A stretch of DNA of 64,000 nucleotides from Natrinema pellirubrum DSM 15624 (GTDB lineage: Archaea > Halobacteriota > Halobacteria > Halobacteriales > Natrialbaceae). The notes beneath the pieces were generated by a model. It saw nothing but the letters and a program-made list of their open reading frames with translations. It had not been told where the DNA came from and made no database searches. The DNA lies in NCBI RefSeq assembly GCF_000230735.2, contig NC_019962.1, forward strand, positions 930,001-994,000. The letters are read 5' to 3'. This document shows positions 7,664-16,967 of this stretch, one piece after another. The first letter of the stretch is position 1, and every line of letters begins with the position of its first letter. Position numbers and translations under genes: made by a program.

Positions 7664-8368
7664 ATGATCGAGTTCCGGTCGGTCTCCTACGCGTTCGAGG
7701 ACGTGTCGGTCCTCGAGGACGTCTCGCTGACGATCGAGGACGGCGAGTTCGGCCTGCTGGCGGGAGCAAACGGCAGCGGGAAGACGACGCTATTGCGTCA
7801 CTGCAACGGCCTCCTGACGCCCGACGACGGCGAGGTACTGGTCGACGGCACGCCCGTTTCCGACGACCTGATCGCCGCGCGCTCGAGCGTCGGGATGGTC
7901 TTCCAACACCCCCGCGACCAGTTCGTCTCGGCGACCGTCGGCGCGGACGTCGCCTTCGGCCCCGAGAACCTCGGCCTCGAGCGAGCCGAGATCGATCGCC
8001 GCGTCGACGCCGCCCTCGAGGCGGTCAACATGGCGGGCCGGGCGGACGACCGGATCGATGCCCTCTCGGGTGGCGAGCAGTCCCGAGTCGCCATTGCGGG
8101 CGCGCTCGCGATGGACCCTTCCCACCTCGTCCTCGACGAACCCTTCACCGGTCTCGACGAGCCCGCACGCCGTTCGGTCCTCGAGCGACTCGCGGCCCTG
8201 TCGGCCGACGGCACTGGGGTCTTGCTCGCGACCCACGACCTGCGGGACGTGCTGGGACTGGCGGACCGGGTGATCGCGATGCAGGATGGACGGGTAGCCG
8301 TCGACGGCTCGCCCGACGACGCGCTCGAGGACCTCGCTGGTCTCGAGGTACGGGTGCCCGACCGGTGA
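7664..8368 (+). CDS. bioM: Biotin ECF transporter ATPase BioM
   Basis: A 234-residue cytoplasmic ABC-type ATPase that powers biotin uptake together with BioY and BioN. The Walker A motif GANGSGKTT is at residues 34-42, the Q-loop Gln is at ~81 (FQHPRDQF), the signature LSGGEQ is at 134-139 and Walker B LVLDEP is at 155-160, followed by the D-loop and a switch His (ATHDL). The insert PRDQF after the Q-loop is typical of ECF-type ATPases. A purine-rich GGAGGG lies 8 bases before the ATG, so translation here probably uses Shine-Dalgarno pairing as an internal operon gene. The closest alternative is CbiO/EcfA, but the BioY neighbour points to biotin. Confidence 0.93.
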   Translation: MIEFRSVSYAFEDVSVLEDVSLTIEDGEFGLLAGANGSGKTTLLRHCNGLLTPDDGEVLVDGTPVSDDLIAARSSVGMVFQHPRDQFVSATVGADVAFGPENLGLERAEIDRRVDAALEAVNMAGRADDRIDALSGGEQSRVAIAGALAMDPSHLVLDEPFTGLDEPARRSVLERLAALSADGTGVLLATHDLRDVLGLADRVIAMQDGRVAVDGSPDDALEDLAGLEVRVPDR

Positions 8369-8417
8369 TCACGATGACCGAACTGTTACTCCCACCACGC
8401 GCGTTCGGGGGCTGCCG

Positions 8418-9122
8418 ATGCTGACCTATGAACCGGACGAGACGCTGGCCCACCGGCTCGACCCACGGAGCAAGCTGGCGGTCCAGATCGGGTTCGCGGC
8501 GACTGCACTGGCCCATCCGACGCCTCGAGCGTTGCTGGTGCTATCGGTGGTGACCGTCGTCGTCCTGGCAGCGGCGCGTGTCTCGCTCCGCCGGACCGTC
8601 GCCGCCTACCGGTACGCGCTCGTGGTCCTCGCGATCGCGCCGGTGCTGGCCGGCGTCACGATCGGCTCCCCCTGGTTCGACCGCGCGGACGCCCTCACGT
8701 CGGGGCTGGCGAGTTATCGGGTCCTCCTCATCCTGCTGGTCAGCGCGGCGTACGTCCGATCGACGCCGGTCCGGGACTCGCGGGCGGCGATCCAGCGGAC
8801 GATTCCCGGCAAACCCGGGCAACTGCTCGGGATCGGGATCGCACTCGTCTTTCGGTTTCTTCCCGTCCTACAGGGCGATCTCCGCACGATCCGCGAGGCG
8901 ATGGCCGCCCGGCTCGGGACCGAACGCGGCACGGTCGACCGGATCAGCACGGTCGGCATGCTCGGACTGACACGGGCCTTCGACCGGGCCGACCGCCTCT
9001 CGCTCGCGCTCCGCGCACGGTGTTTCGCGTGGAACCCCACGCTGCCGCCCCTCGCCTTTTCCCGCCTCGACTACCCCGTCATCGCGTTCGCCCTCTGTCT
9101 CGCGCTGTCCGCATTCTACTGA
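8418..9122 (+). CDS. bioN: ECF transporter transmembrane T component BioN
   Basis: A 234-residue membrane protein linking the ATPase to the biotin-binding BioY subunit. It begins MLTYEPDETLAHRLDPRSKL, the typical EcfT/CbiQ opening with D-P-R-x-K. Hydrophobic segments follow (LAHPTPRALLVLSVVTVVVLA, ALVVLAIAPVLAGVTI, LLILLVSAAYV). The two Ala-Arg coupling motifs are recognisable as AMAARLG and ALRARCF near the C-terminal end. There are 49 bases between it and bioM. It is the last gene of the bioYMN operon; the DNA after it leads into an insertion sequence. Confidence 0.9.
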   Translation: MLTYEPDETLAHRLDPRSKLAVQIGFAATALAHPTPRALLVLSVVTVVVLAAARVSLRRTVAAYRYALVVLAIAPVLAGVTIGSPWFDRADALTSGLASYRVLLILLVSAAYVRSTPVRDSRAAIQRTIPGKPGQLLGIGIALVFRFLPVLQGDLRTIREAMAARLGTERGTVDRISTVGMLGLTRAFDRADRLSLALRARCFAWNPTLPPLAFSRLDYPVIAFALCLALSAFY

Positions 9123-9440
9123 TCCTCGCCCGTTCGCACCGTTCGAGACGGAGGATTTCCCGACTCGAGCCGTCGGTCGCGGTAAACACCGTCCTCGAGC
9201 CGCCCCGTTCTCCAGTGGCGGGTTCGGACCGTCTCGGTCCCCACGTTTCTGGGATGTAGAGCGTCTACAAACGAGCTTCGGAGGAACCAAATAAAATCCG
9301 AGTAGATATCTCTCGAATCCTATGTCGCAATCCTTGGTTCGCTAAGCAAGATGTGCTGAGCAGCGTTCAACACACGATTTAGGAGATAGAACGCGAGTCC
9401 TACGGCTTGCCGCAGGCGAGCGACACCGAGTGCTTTCCGC
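9123..9440. other. Intergenic region between bioN and the IS4-type transposase
   Basis: About 320 bases without a gene. It contains a perfect 15-bp palindrome TGTAGAGCGTCTACA at 9255-9269, which could be the end of the bioYMN transcript or mark host DNA just outside the insertion sequence. Composition becomes AT-richer from about 9287, probably the start of the mobile element. Confidence 0.45.
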
Positions 9441-11256
9441 TTAGCCACCTTGTCGGAGAGATTGACTGACCGCCCGGACGAATGTCCTGGCGGTCACGAC
9501 CGGCGGCGACCTGATCTCGCGGTCTGTTCCGAGCTTCACCAAGTAATCGGTAAGCCTCCAGAGATTGTACAACAATGCTGCGAACGTGAAGCTGAACAAC
9601 CGAACACGGTAGTCTTTTGAGGACGTCTTGGGAAGAAACGCTTTCACCGACTTGTACTGATTTTCGATATCCCAGCGTCGGCTGTAGCTGTTGGTGACGT
9701 GCATGATCTCCTCGGGAGCGACGTGATCACGGTTGGTCACGAACACGGCATAGCTTCCGTCAGCTTCCTCATCAGTCGCTGGTACGTACAGGAACTCTGC
9801 AGTGTGGTGGAGTTCGCCATCAATGGCGAACGGAACATCGTTCTTGACAGCGGCGTCAACTCCTTCTTTGCTCTTGATTTTCTTGATCGCCTCGTAATCG
9901 TCTTCATACTTCGGTACTGGCGTCAGGTACACAAGCCCGCGGTCGTGAATCGTTGCGTACACCTCGTTACTGTAGAATCCCCGGTCTAGGAGCACTTCGT
10001 CGAGATCGACGTACTGCTGGGCTGTGTCCAGCAGTACGTCAACTACATCCGCCTTCGAATCGGCTGGCGCATCTTCCGGTTCCCACGCAGAGCGTTCCTT
10101 GACTGGCTCGATACCCAGGATGATTGGGACATCGTTCCCGACGATCGTGATCGTCGCGAACGTATACCCGTGCTTGATTTCACCGTCTTCTTTGTACCCG
10201 CTGACCATCGGCGGATACTCTGCTTTCGGGATTTTCTCGTCCTTGTCGATCCACGGCCAGACGTGGTAGGGAACGTGTGTGAAGTCGACGGCCGCCACGA
10301 CGTGGCGGTCGTCGAAGGGATCCTCGTGACGAATCGTCTTGAGGATATTTTCGGTCGCCGCGTTGAACGAGGCCATCACAGCCTCTCGATACAGCTCAGT
10401 GAACGCGACGATATCCTCGATCTGCAACTCCTGAACGGAGCGCGTTACTTCCTCGTCGGATGGCGTCGCAAACTGCTTGATTACTCGGAGAAACGTCGAG
10501 TCGTCACAGATCTCGTTCTCTTCAAGGAACCACCCAGCTTCTCCCTCTGAATGAGCGCTCCCCTGCGTGAGGCACGCGTTGGAGAACAGATCAAGGATCT
10601 GTTCATCCTCATAGACCCTGTTGTCGGCTCTATCGGAGTCGAACTCGGCGAAGCCGTGTCGGCGAGCGAGTTCGACGACCTTACTCCCGTGCTCGCGCAC
10701 GTGTGCGCGAGACACTGTCGAATCGGATTTATCGTCGTTCGCTTCTTTTTCATCCAGGTTAATTGGAATGAGTGCCTCCGAAATAACGTCGTGATCACGG
10801 GCTTCACGAGCTATTCCCTTCGCAGCGGCCTCAAGCGTGGTCTTGGTTTGCTCGCTGAATTGGTTCCAAGCGTATGAGAGATTCTGCTGAGTCGGCACCC
10901 TGTTCAAACCTAGCTGTTTCAGCAGTGCTGGACGGTTCTCAAGCCGATCTGCGACCTCGCTTTGGGCGAGGTCGTAGATCGTCTGGTAGATGTAGACTCG
11001 TGCCATTGACTCGGTTCCGAACGAGACTTTGTGCTGTTGTCGAGTGTCTGTTAGTCCATCCACGGGAATCGAGACGTCTCCAAGTACACGCCAAAGATGA
11101 TCAGCTGTTTCACAGACTTTCTTGGCGTGGATGACGATCGCCCCCGCCAAAGCGGGGGCATCGTCATCAACTGCAGGAGTGATGTTAGATGCCATTAACA
11201 GTCAGTCCAGATACTGAAACCGAAGGAGAGACTCCCCATTAGGGCACCTCATTTGG
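9287..11256 (-). mobile_element. Insertion sequence with an IS4-type DDE transposase (ends approximate)
   Basis: The block is less GC-rich than the flanking host genes and holds one transposase gene. Its ends are not certain. A short inverted match CCAAAT/ATTTGG lies at 9287-9292 and 11251-11256, with weak similarity continuing inward, but I see no target-site duplication. The boundaries should be read as best guesses. Confidence 0.5.
9441..11195 (-). CDS. Transposase, IS4-type DDE
   Basis: A 584-residue transposase that cuts and joins its own element. The DDE residues are visible as D304 (AAVDFTHVPYH), D404 (LLDRGFYSN) and E511. The IS4 family signature Y-x2-R-x3-E-x6-K is complete at residues 504-518 (YSRRWDIENQYKSVK). 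The N-terminal ~300 residues are longer than in the common ~400-residue haloarchaeal IS4 transposases. No frameshift or internal stop is present, so it may be active. I cannot name the exact IS. Confidence 0.88.
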   Translation of the reverse strand: MASNITPAVDDDAPALAGAIVIHAKKVCETADHLWRVLGDVSIPVDGLTDTRQQHKVSFGTESMARVYIYQTIYDLAQSEVADRLENRPALLKQLGLNRVPTQQNLSYAWNQFSEQTKTTLEAAAKGIAREARDHDVISEALIPINLDEKEANDDKSDSTVSRAHVREHGSKVVELARRHGFAEFDSDRADNRVYEDEQILDLFSNACLTQGSAHSEGEAGWFLEENEICDDSTFLRVIKQFATPSDEEVTRSVQELQIEDIVAFTELYREAVMASFNAATENILKTIRHEDPFDDRHVVAAVDFTHVPYHVWPWIDKDEKIPKAEYPPMVSGYKEDGEIKHGYTFATITIVGNDVPIILGIEPVKERSAWEPEDAPADSKADVVDVLLDTAQQYVDLDEVLLDRGFYSNEVYATIHDRGLVYLTPVPKYEDDYEAIKKIKSKEGVDAAVKNDVPFAIDGELHHTAEFLYVPATDEEADGSYAVFVTNRDHVAPEEIMHVTNSYSRRWDIENQYKSVKAFLPKTSSKDYRVRLFSFTFAALLYNLWRLTDYLVKLGTDREIRSPPVVTARTFVRAVSQSLRQGG

Positions 11257-11300
11257 ACCCACGCCGAACGGTTATTTACGCGCCAAGAGCTACTTGGAGT

Positions 11301-11648
11301 ATGGCTCAAGATGGATCCCTTGTTGAATCGCTTCCAGACCGCCCACTCAAGGATACTGAGCGTGACTCACTCGAACGACACGAGAGCATCCAGTCAATAA
11401 TGCCTCAGACGACGAAATTTGATCCGGAACACGGGATGGTTATGGACACCGCGATGTTCATTGGCTACGACTGGGTGACAGCCGTGACCTACGAAGCAGG
11501 TCACGGCTGGAGGATTATCTACGAGAGCGGTATGGAAGATAACATCCTCTCAGATGGGTTTCTGCGAAGCGAAGAGCTCTACGAAGAGCATCCGATTCAG
11601 CAAGGAATGGACGCTATGAGCGCTGTTGCCTCGGAAGACGAAGAATAG
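11301..11648 (+). CDS. Hypothetical protein with possible leaderless start
   Basis: A 115-residue acidic protein of unknown function, beginning MAQDGSLVESLPDRPLKDTE. The central part is Trp/Tyr/Met-rich (MDTAMFIGYDWVTAVTYEAGHGWRIIYES) and suggests a small soluble alpha/beta domain. There are no membrane segments or named motifs. The start is supported by a TATA-like TTATTTA about 26 bases upstream; an earlier in-frame ATG lies before that box. A T-rich run after the stop (TTTCTTTTTC) may end transcription. It sits directly beside the insertion sequence. Confidence 0.7.
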   Translation: MAQDGSLVESLPDRPLKDTERDSLERHESIQSIMPQTTKFDPEHGMVMDTAMFIGYDWVTAVTYEAGHGWRIIYESGMEDNILSDGFLRSEELYEEHPIQQGMDAMSAVASEDEE

Positions 11649-11929
11649 TTTCTTTTTCAAACAGCTTCTCTGAGGACGATCGTAACGGGTGTCAGCTGTA
11701 TGGTGGTTTGTAGAATTTGAGATCCCGAAGTTGTGGGTCCCACCATCATCGATTTGATATCGCTATAATTGGTTTATCGTCGGTCGACAGTGGGGCACAG
11801 ATCCACCGACGGGCCGCTACCTGACCTCCCGGTCACCGACCACAGCCAGCACGTAATCCATCGGTAAGATCCCGTTACGATGATATTCACTGCTCTTAAC
11901 GAATACCCGCCGGCCCGCTCGAGACGGTA

Positions 11930-13216
11930 ATGCGCCGTCGTGATCTCCTGATCGCCGGACTCGGCAGTTGCGTCGCGGGGTGTCTCTCGCGTGAGTCGAC
12001 GAGTGGCCCCCGGAACGACTCGACGGGAATCGAACCGGACGGGAACGGACCGAGCGACGTCGACCCGGACGACGACCCCGCCGAAGACACGGCGTCCGAC
12101 GCCGTCGATCCGTCCCCGTTCGAGGACTTCGAAGACCTGTCGCCGTGGACCAGCGACGGCGGAACGCTGACCGCTGACGACGCGACCTACTACAGCGGGA
12201 CACAGGCCGCGCGGATCGATGTCCGACCGCGGGACAGGCGCGGCGCGATCCGCCGGACGTTCGCGGAACCGGTCGATCTGACCGGCAACGGCCTCTCGCT
12301 GGCGCTCCGCGCCACCGCGGACATCTACCCTCGGATTCAGCTGTTCGATACCGACGGCAACCGGCTCGACCTCCGCGCACCGGTTCGTGCGGGAGTGCCG
12401 TTCCAGTCGTATCCCTTCGGGATCGATCACGACGGTGGCTGCGATCGCTCGGCCGTCAGCGAACTCCGGATCCTCACCTATACGGGCGGCGGCGAGTCGC
12501 TGTCGCTCTGGTGTGACCACCTCGCGCGGACGCCCCGCCCCGACACTCCCGTCGTCCTCTTCCAGTTCGACGACGGCAGCGTCACCGACTACACCCAAGC
12601 GGCACCGATTCTCGAGTCACACGGCTACCCCGCGACGACGTTCGTCAATCCGGACGCCATCGGGGGACGCGACGCGCTCGACCTCGAACAGCTCGCGGAG
12701 TTACAGGCCGGCGGGTGGACGGTCGGGAGCCATGCGCACAGCCACGACTCCCTCTCGAGCCTCGAGCCGGCGATCCAGGAAGCACGCATTCGCGAGGGCA
12801 AACAGTGGCTCATCGATCACGGGTTCGAAGCCGGTGCCGAGTACTTCGCCTATCCATACAGCGACTACGACGCCACTACGCTCGAACTCGTCGACGAGTA
12901 TCATCGGCTCGGGTTCGCTGCGGGGTGGCCGGCGACCGGCCGGGTCCCCAACCGACTGCTGGCTCCGCGGCGCGGCGACCCCGACCCGGCCGAAGCCAGG
13001 CGGCTGCTCGATCTGACGATCCGGCACGACGGCGTCCTCACGCTGCTTTTTCACTCGATGTGGGACCTCGCCGACGCCGAGTACCACGTCGACGACTTCG
13101 AGGCGATCGTCGACTACGTTCACGAGAAAGAACGCAAGGGAGACCTCGAGGTGTGTTCAGTGGCGGAGTTCGAGTCGCGCCTGGTCGCTGCGGAGTCGCC
13201 CGCTCCCTACAGATAG
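11930..13216 (+). CDS. Tat-exported lipoprotein with a carbohydrate-binding-like region and polysaccharide deacetylase (NodB) domain
   Basis: A 428-residue exported protein. MRRRDLLIAGLGSCVAGC contains a twin-arginine signal and a lipobox with lipidated Cys18. An acidic linker runs to about residue 60. Residues ~65-200 resemble a jelly-roll carbohydrate-binding region. Residues ~205-420 are a NodB-type deacetylase domain: the metal Asp motif FDDG is at 213-216, the H-x3-H motif is H268 to H272 (SHAHSHD), and a catalytic-site-like strand YFAYPYSDYD follows. The family removes acetyl groups from N-acetylated surface polysaccharides on the outer face of the cell. Substrate here is unknown. Confidence 0.87.
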   Translation: MRRRDLLIAGLGSCVAGCLSRESTSGPRNDSTGIEPDGNGPSDVDPDDDPAEDTASDAVDPSPFEDFEDLSPWTSDGGTLTADDATYYSGTQAARIDVRPRDRRGAIRRTFAEPVDLTGNGLSLALRATADIYPRIQLFDTDGNRLDLRAPVRAGVPFQSYPFGIDHDGGCDRSAVSELRILTYTGGGESLSLWCDHLARTPRPDTPVVLFQFDDGSVTDYTQAAPILESHGYPATTFVNPDAIGGRDALDLEQLAELQAGGWTVGSHAHSHDSLSSLEPAIQEARIREGKQWLIDHGFEAGAEYFAYPYSDYDATTLELVDEYHRLGFAAGWPATGRVPNRLLAPRRGDPDPAEARRLLDLTIRHDGVLTLLFHSMWDLADAEYHVDDFEAIVDYVHEKERKGDLEVCSVAEFESRLVAAESPAPYR

Positions 13217-13473
13217 CCACGTCTCGGTCAGCGGGTCGCTCCGGACTCGTCCGACACGACGGGAGTCCGCCAGTTGCGTCGCTCGCTCCAAGCCGAACCG
13301 GCTATAGAGCCACTGAAAGTCACTGCACACCTGACCGCACGACAGCGTTGCGATCAGTGTGTGAATCGTTTCAGTGGTTCTATAGAGACGTGACTCACGG
13401 CGGCGCAGCCGCATCGTCGATTCGAATCCGACACGGCTCGCTTCGCTCCGCATGTGATGTTCGTCGCAGAAAG

Positions 13474-13547
13474 AGCCGGAGGAGGGATTTGAACCCTCGA
13501 CCTAATCCTTACGAAGGATTCGCTCTGCCAGTCTGAGCTACTCCGGC
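13474..13547 (-). tRNA. tRNA-Thr (anticodon CGT)
   Basis: On the minus strand a complete cloverleaf folds. The acceptor stem GCCGGAG pairs with CTCCGGC. The D arm is GCTC/GAGC, the anticodon stem AATCC/GGATT has loop TTCGTAA and anticodon CGT, and the T arm is GAGGG-TTCAAAT-CCCTC. The discriminator base is U. There is no intron and CCA is not encoded. It reads the Thr codon ACG. Confidence 0.95.
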
Positions 13548-13639
13548 GCGCACTCGGTTATAGGACCGATACCGATCATAAGGGTTGCGAATCGATCCGG
13601 TCATGGGAGAGAGTTACGCCCTCGAGCCCGTTATTCGAG

Positions 13640-14629
13640 TCACCGCTCGAGGCGGACGTCCAGACAGACGTTCAGCTCGTGGGGGGCATACGAGCGGACG
13701 GTGTGGCGGGTCTCGACGGTGACGTCGTACTCGGGTTCGGCGGCCGCGCGGATCGCCCGCTCACCCGGCCCGAACGGGTCGTCTTCGTGCTGGATGTCGT
13801 AGTAGTGGAGGGTGCAGTCGTCGCCCGCGAGGGTGACCGCCGCCTCGAGGAACTCGTCGGCGCTGTGGGGGAGGTTCATCACGAGGCGGTCGGCCCAGTC
13901 CGCGTACTCCGTCGCGACCTCACGAACGTCCTCGTTGATGGCGGTCACCCGCTCTTCGACCCCGTTCCGGGCGGCGTTCTCGCGGAGATACTCGATCGCG
14001 TCGGGATTGAGATCGACGCCGACACACGTCGCCCCGCGTTTAGCAAACGGGATCACGAAGGGGCCGACGCCGGCGAACATGTCGAACGCGCGCTCGCCGC
14101 TGCTCACCTGTTTTGCCACGCGGTGGCGCTCGGTCGCGAGTCGCGGCGAGAAGTAGACCTCGGCGAGATCAAGCAGGAACTCACAGCCGTACTCGCGGTG
14201 GACGACCTCGGTGTTCTCGCCCGCGAGCAGTTCCCAGTCCCGGACCCGCGTCTCTCCCTTGACCTTCGAGGCCTTGTTCAGCACCGTCTCGACGGGGAGA
14301 TCCGACTCGAGAACGGCATCAGCGATCGCCCGCGCGCGCTCAGGATCGTCCTCGTCGATGAGCGCGGCCCTCCCGAGCCGTTCGTAGGTGGGGTCGAACG
14401 CGAGCAGATCGGCGGGTGTCGTCTGCTGGTCGCGCTCGCTGACCGTTCGGGAGACGATCTCGCCGCCCTCGAGCAGGGCAGCGGTGGCGTCGGGGTCGGC
14501 GACGGGGATGTAGAGCCATCCGTCCTCGACGGCGATCTCGTAGTCGTCGTCGATCAGGTCCGCGTCGGCCAGCGCCGACCGCACCGCTTCCCCATCCTCG
14601 CGGGCGACGCGAGCGCACGGGACTTCCAT
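13640..14629 (-). CDS. tRNA (guanine(37)-N1)-methyltransferase, Trm5 family
   Basis: A 329-residue cytoplasmic methyltransferase, probably forming m1G37 beside the anticodon of tRNAs with S-adenosylmethionine as donor. The N-terminal ~120 residues are the tRNA-recognition part. The Trm5 linker motif HREYGCEFLLD is at ~144-154, followed by VYFSPRLATER. The SAM site is DMFAGVGPF (183-191) with the acidic end of the next strand in GVDLNPDA. The N-L-P-H motif is at 252-255. The frame is open further upstream, but MEVPCARV is the start that gives normal length. Some haloarchaeal paralogues act in wyosine synthesis instead, so the precise product is not certain. Confidence 0.87.
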   Translation of the reverse strand: MEVPCARVAREDGEAVRSALADADLIDDDYEIAVEDGWLYIPVADPDATAALLEGGEIVSRTVSERDQQTTPADLLAFDPTYERLGRAALIDEDDPERARAIADAVLESDLPVETVLNKASKVKGETRVRDWELLAGENTEVVHREYGCEFLLDLAEVYFSPRLATERHRVAKQVSSGERAFDMFAGVGPFVIPFAKRGATCVGVDLNPDAIEYLRENAARNGVEERVTAINEDVREVATEYADWADRLVMNLPHSADEFLEAAVTLAGDDCTLHYYDIQHEDDPFGPGERAIRAAAEPEYDVTVETRHTVRSYAPHELNVCLDVRLER

Positions 14630-14772
14630 ACTCGAACTGACCGGTGGGCCGCCGTAACGCTGACGTTTTCGCCGACGATCGACGAGGGGTGTCCATAAAT
14701 CAATAAACGATATATAGAATGTCGCGGTCATCGGGAACGTTTTCCGCTCGACACACGAACCGTTTCCCCGAG

Positions 14773-15189
14773 ATGGACGGAACGCGACTCACGACCGTCG
14801 AGACGGTCCACGAGAACCGGTCGTGGCTGTTTACTGTTCGCGATCAGTACGGCGAACCCGACGAGGCGATTCTGGTCCCCTGTGAAGAGGGGGTCGAGGC
14901 ATGGATCAATCGCTGTACGCACGAGGCACAGCGGCTCGACACGGGGCGCGGTGTGGCGATGCGTGACGGCCAACTCATCTGTCCGAAACACGGGTCCATG
15001 TTCGACAGCTGCTCAGGTTACTGCGACAACGGCGAGGCGGCCGACACGACCTTGCCCGCCGTCGACGTCACCGTCGAGGACGGCGTCGTCTATCTGACCG
15101 ATGACGGCTTCAGTTTCGCCTCCGAGGGCGAGATCGATGACGAAGACGAGGACGACGGCCCGTCGTCGACCTCGCATATCGGGTTCTGA
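14773..15189 (+). CDS. Rieske [2Fe-2S] domain protein
   Basis: A 138-residue small Rieske protein. Cluster ligands are visible as CTH (C-x-H) and, 19 residues later, CPKH (C-x2-H, in CPKHGSMFD), so one [2Fe-2S] cluster can be bound. The protein is soluble, with no transmembrane anchor, and ends in an acidic Asp/Glu/Ser-rich tail. Such stand-alone Rieske proteins act as ferredoxins for oxygenases or reductases; the partner is not visible here. The start MDGTRLTT was chosen over an earlier in-frame Met because the region before it lacks acidic composition. It is divergent from the Trm5 gene. Confidence 0.87.
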   Translation: MDGTRLTTVETVHENRSWLFTVRDQYGEPDEAILVPCEEGVEAWINRCTHEAQRLDTGRGVAMRDGQLICPKHGSMFDSCSGYCDNGEAADTTLPAVDVTVEDGVVYLTDDGFSFASEGEIDDEDEDDGPSSTSHIGF

Positions 15190-15261
15190 GCGGTTCGTGC
15201 CGGCAAACGACCGGAACGTCGTCTCGAAAACGTATTCCGCACGCTACGACTACGCCCTCGT

Positions 15262-16050
15262 ATGCTCACCTTCATCGGCCTCGGACTCTACGACGAGCGG
15301 TCGATCACCGTCGAGGGGCAGGAGGCCCTCCGGGCGGCCGAGCGCGTTTACGCCGAGTTCTACACCAGCGAACTGATCGGAACGACGATCGAAGACCTCG
15401 AGTCCCACCACGACATCGAGATCGAAGTCCGTGACCGAGCGGGCGTTGAACAACACCCCGAGGACATGCTCGAGGCAGCGGCGACCGAGGACGTGGCCTT
15501 CCTGACCGCGGGCGATACGATGATCTCGACGACCCACGTCGACCTGCGACTGCGGGCCCACGACCGCGGGATCGAGACGCAGGTTATCCACGGCGTCACG
15601 GCTCAGACGGCCACCAGCGCGTTGACCGGCCTCCAGAACTACCGGTTCGGGAAGGCGACGACGCTGCCCTTTCCCTACGCCCACGGTGCCGACGGCCTCC
15701 CCGCGAGCGTGACCGAAACGATCGACGCGAACCGTGCGGACGGGCTCCATACGGTCGTCTACCTCGATATCAAGATCGGCCACGAGCGAACCGACGAGGA
15801 CGAGTACATGACCGCCGATGTCGGCGCCGAGTTGCTCGCCGATGAATACCCCGATCTCGTGGGTGTCGTCGTCGCACGCGCAGGCAGCCCCGACCCGCTC
15901 GTCGAGGCCGGGACCATGACCGAACTCGCCGACCGGGAGTTCGGCGACCCGCTGCATCTGCTCGTCGTCCCCGGGGAGTGTCACTTGCTCGAGGCAGACG
16001 CGCTCGAGGAACTGGCCGGTGCCGACAGGGATTCACTCGATATCGCCTGA
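15262..16050 (+). CDS. dph5: Diphthine synthase
   Basis: A 262-residue tetrapyrrole-methylase-fold enzyme that methylates the modified His of elongation factor 2 during diphthamide synthesis, using S-adenosylmethionine. The N terminus MLTFIGLGLYDERSITVEG is characteristic. FLTAGDTMISTTHVDLRLRA contains the G-D-P-like SAM loop (here GDTM), and VIHGVTAQTATSALTGLQNYRFGK is a strong family match, as is VVYLDIKIG. Length is normal for archaeal Dph5. It follows the Rieske gene on the same strand. Confidence 0.95.
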   Translation: MLTFIGLGLYDERSITVEGQEALRAAERVYAEFYTSELIGTTIEDLESHHDIEIEVRDRAGVEQHPEDMLEAAATEDVAFLTAGDTMISTTHVDLRLRAHDRGIETQVIHGVTAQTATSALTGLQNYRFGKATTLPFPYAHGADGLPASVTETIDANRADGLHTVVYLDIKIGHERTDEDEYMTADVGAELLADEYPDLVGVVVARAGSPDPLVEAGTMTELADREFGDPLHLLVVPGECHLLEADALEELAGADRDSLDIA

Positions 16051-16109
16051 CTGCGACGACCGGGGACGGACGCCGGGGGATTTACGGTCGGTGCGGGTAA
16101 GGATGGCCC

Positions 16110-16946
16110 ATGAGCGGTCCGGCGGCCACGGACGATGGGCGCGACGCCGAGGAGTCGGCGGCCGGCGAGCGGGACGACCTCGATCGGGAGACACTCGAGT
16201 TGGCCCGTGAGGAACTCCGGTCGACGTTCGACTATCAGGTCGCACGCATCCAGGAGATCGACGAGAAGGCGATCGAGATCCTCAAGGCGAACCTCCTGTT
16301 GGTCGGGCTCGTCGTCACCGGCGGTTCGATCGTCGTCCAGACGACGATCGATATCGCGCCGTTCGTCAACGCCTTCACGATCGCCAGTGCGCTCCTGCTG
16401 TTGATTTCGACAGGACTCGCGGGCGTGACCTACACCGCCTCGAACCTCCGGGGCGGGATCGACGGCGACGCGGTCGAGGCCGCACTCGCGACGGCACGGG
16501 CCGATCCGGCCACCGACGCCGACCGGTTCGAGGTGCGACTGCTGCGCAGCTACGGCCGGTGGATCGAGTACAACGCCCGGGTGACCGCCGTCAACGACAT
16601 GTTCGCGACGATCACCGTCCTCATGGTAATCGCCGCGTTCGTCTACGCCGTCGCCGGGATTCCGGTCGGCGTCCTCGACCCGTCGGCGCTCGTCTCGGCG
16701 CTTGCCTTCCTCGTGCTGACGGCCGTTTTGCTGTGGCTCGGGGCGTTCGCGTACTACATGGACCATCTCGGTGCGAACGACGACAGTTGGGAGGGCACTT
16801 TCGACGGCGTCAGGATCTCGAAGGGCGTCACCCGCAAGCGCGGCCTCTCGACGCTGCGGACGATGCGCAGCGAGGGCGCGACCGACGAACGGGAGGAAGC
16901 GGCGGCCGAGGCCGACGCGATTTCGAAGCGGGACTCGAAGTCCTGA
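16110..16946 (+). CDS. Predicted membrane protein with four transmembrane segments
   Basis: A 278-residue protein of unknown function. An acidic N-terminal ~35 residues and an amphipathic helix precede FDYQVARIQEIDEKAIEILK. Hydrophobic segments follow at about 60-80, 88-108, 170-195 and 200-225, and the charged C-terminal tail should face the cytoplasm. The motif I-D-E-K-A-x-E-I-L-K-A-N just before the first hydrophobic pair resembles the start of PycTM/SLATT-type two-helix effector proteins. No nucleotide cyclase is nearby, so that resemblance is only suggestive. It follows dph5 by 59 bases on the same strand. Confidence 0.75.
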   Translation: MSGPAATDDGRDAEESAAGERDDLDRETLELAREELRSTFDYQVARIQEIDEKAIEILKANLLLVGLVVTGGSIVVQTTIDIAPFVNAFTIASALLLLISTGLAGVTYTASNLRGGIDGDAVEAALATARADPATDADRFEVRLLRSYGRWIEYNARVTAVNDMFATITVLMVIAAFVYAVAGIPVGVLDPSALVSALAFLVLTAVLLWLGAFAYYMDHLGANDDSWEGTFDGVRISKGVTRKRGLSTLRTMRSEGATDEREEAAAEADAISKRDSKS

Positions 16947-16967
16947 TCCCCTACCGCAGCCACGATC

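Noticed and set aside
9287-11256. Precise ends and target duplication of the IS4-type element
   Set aside because: Only a 6-bp inverted match (CCAAAT/ATTTGG) was found and the flanks show no direct repeat, so exact borders are given only as approximate.
13217-13473. tRNA-linked integration site beside tRNA-Thr
   Set aside because: There is no duplicate of the tRNA 3' end elsewhere in the window and no integrase gene, so an attachment site is not supported.
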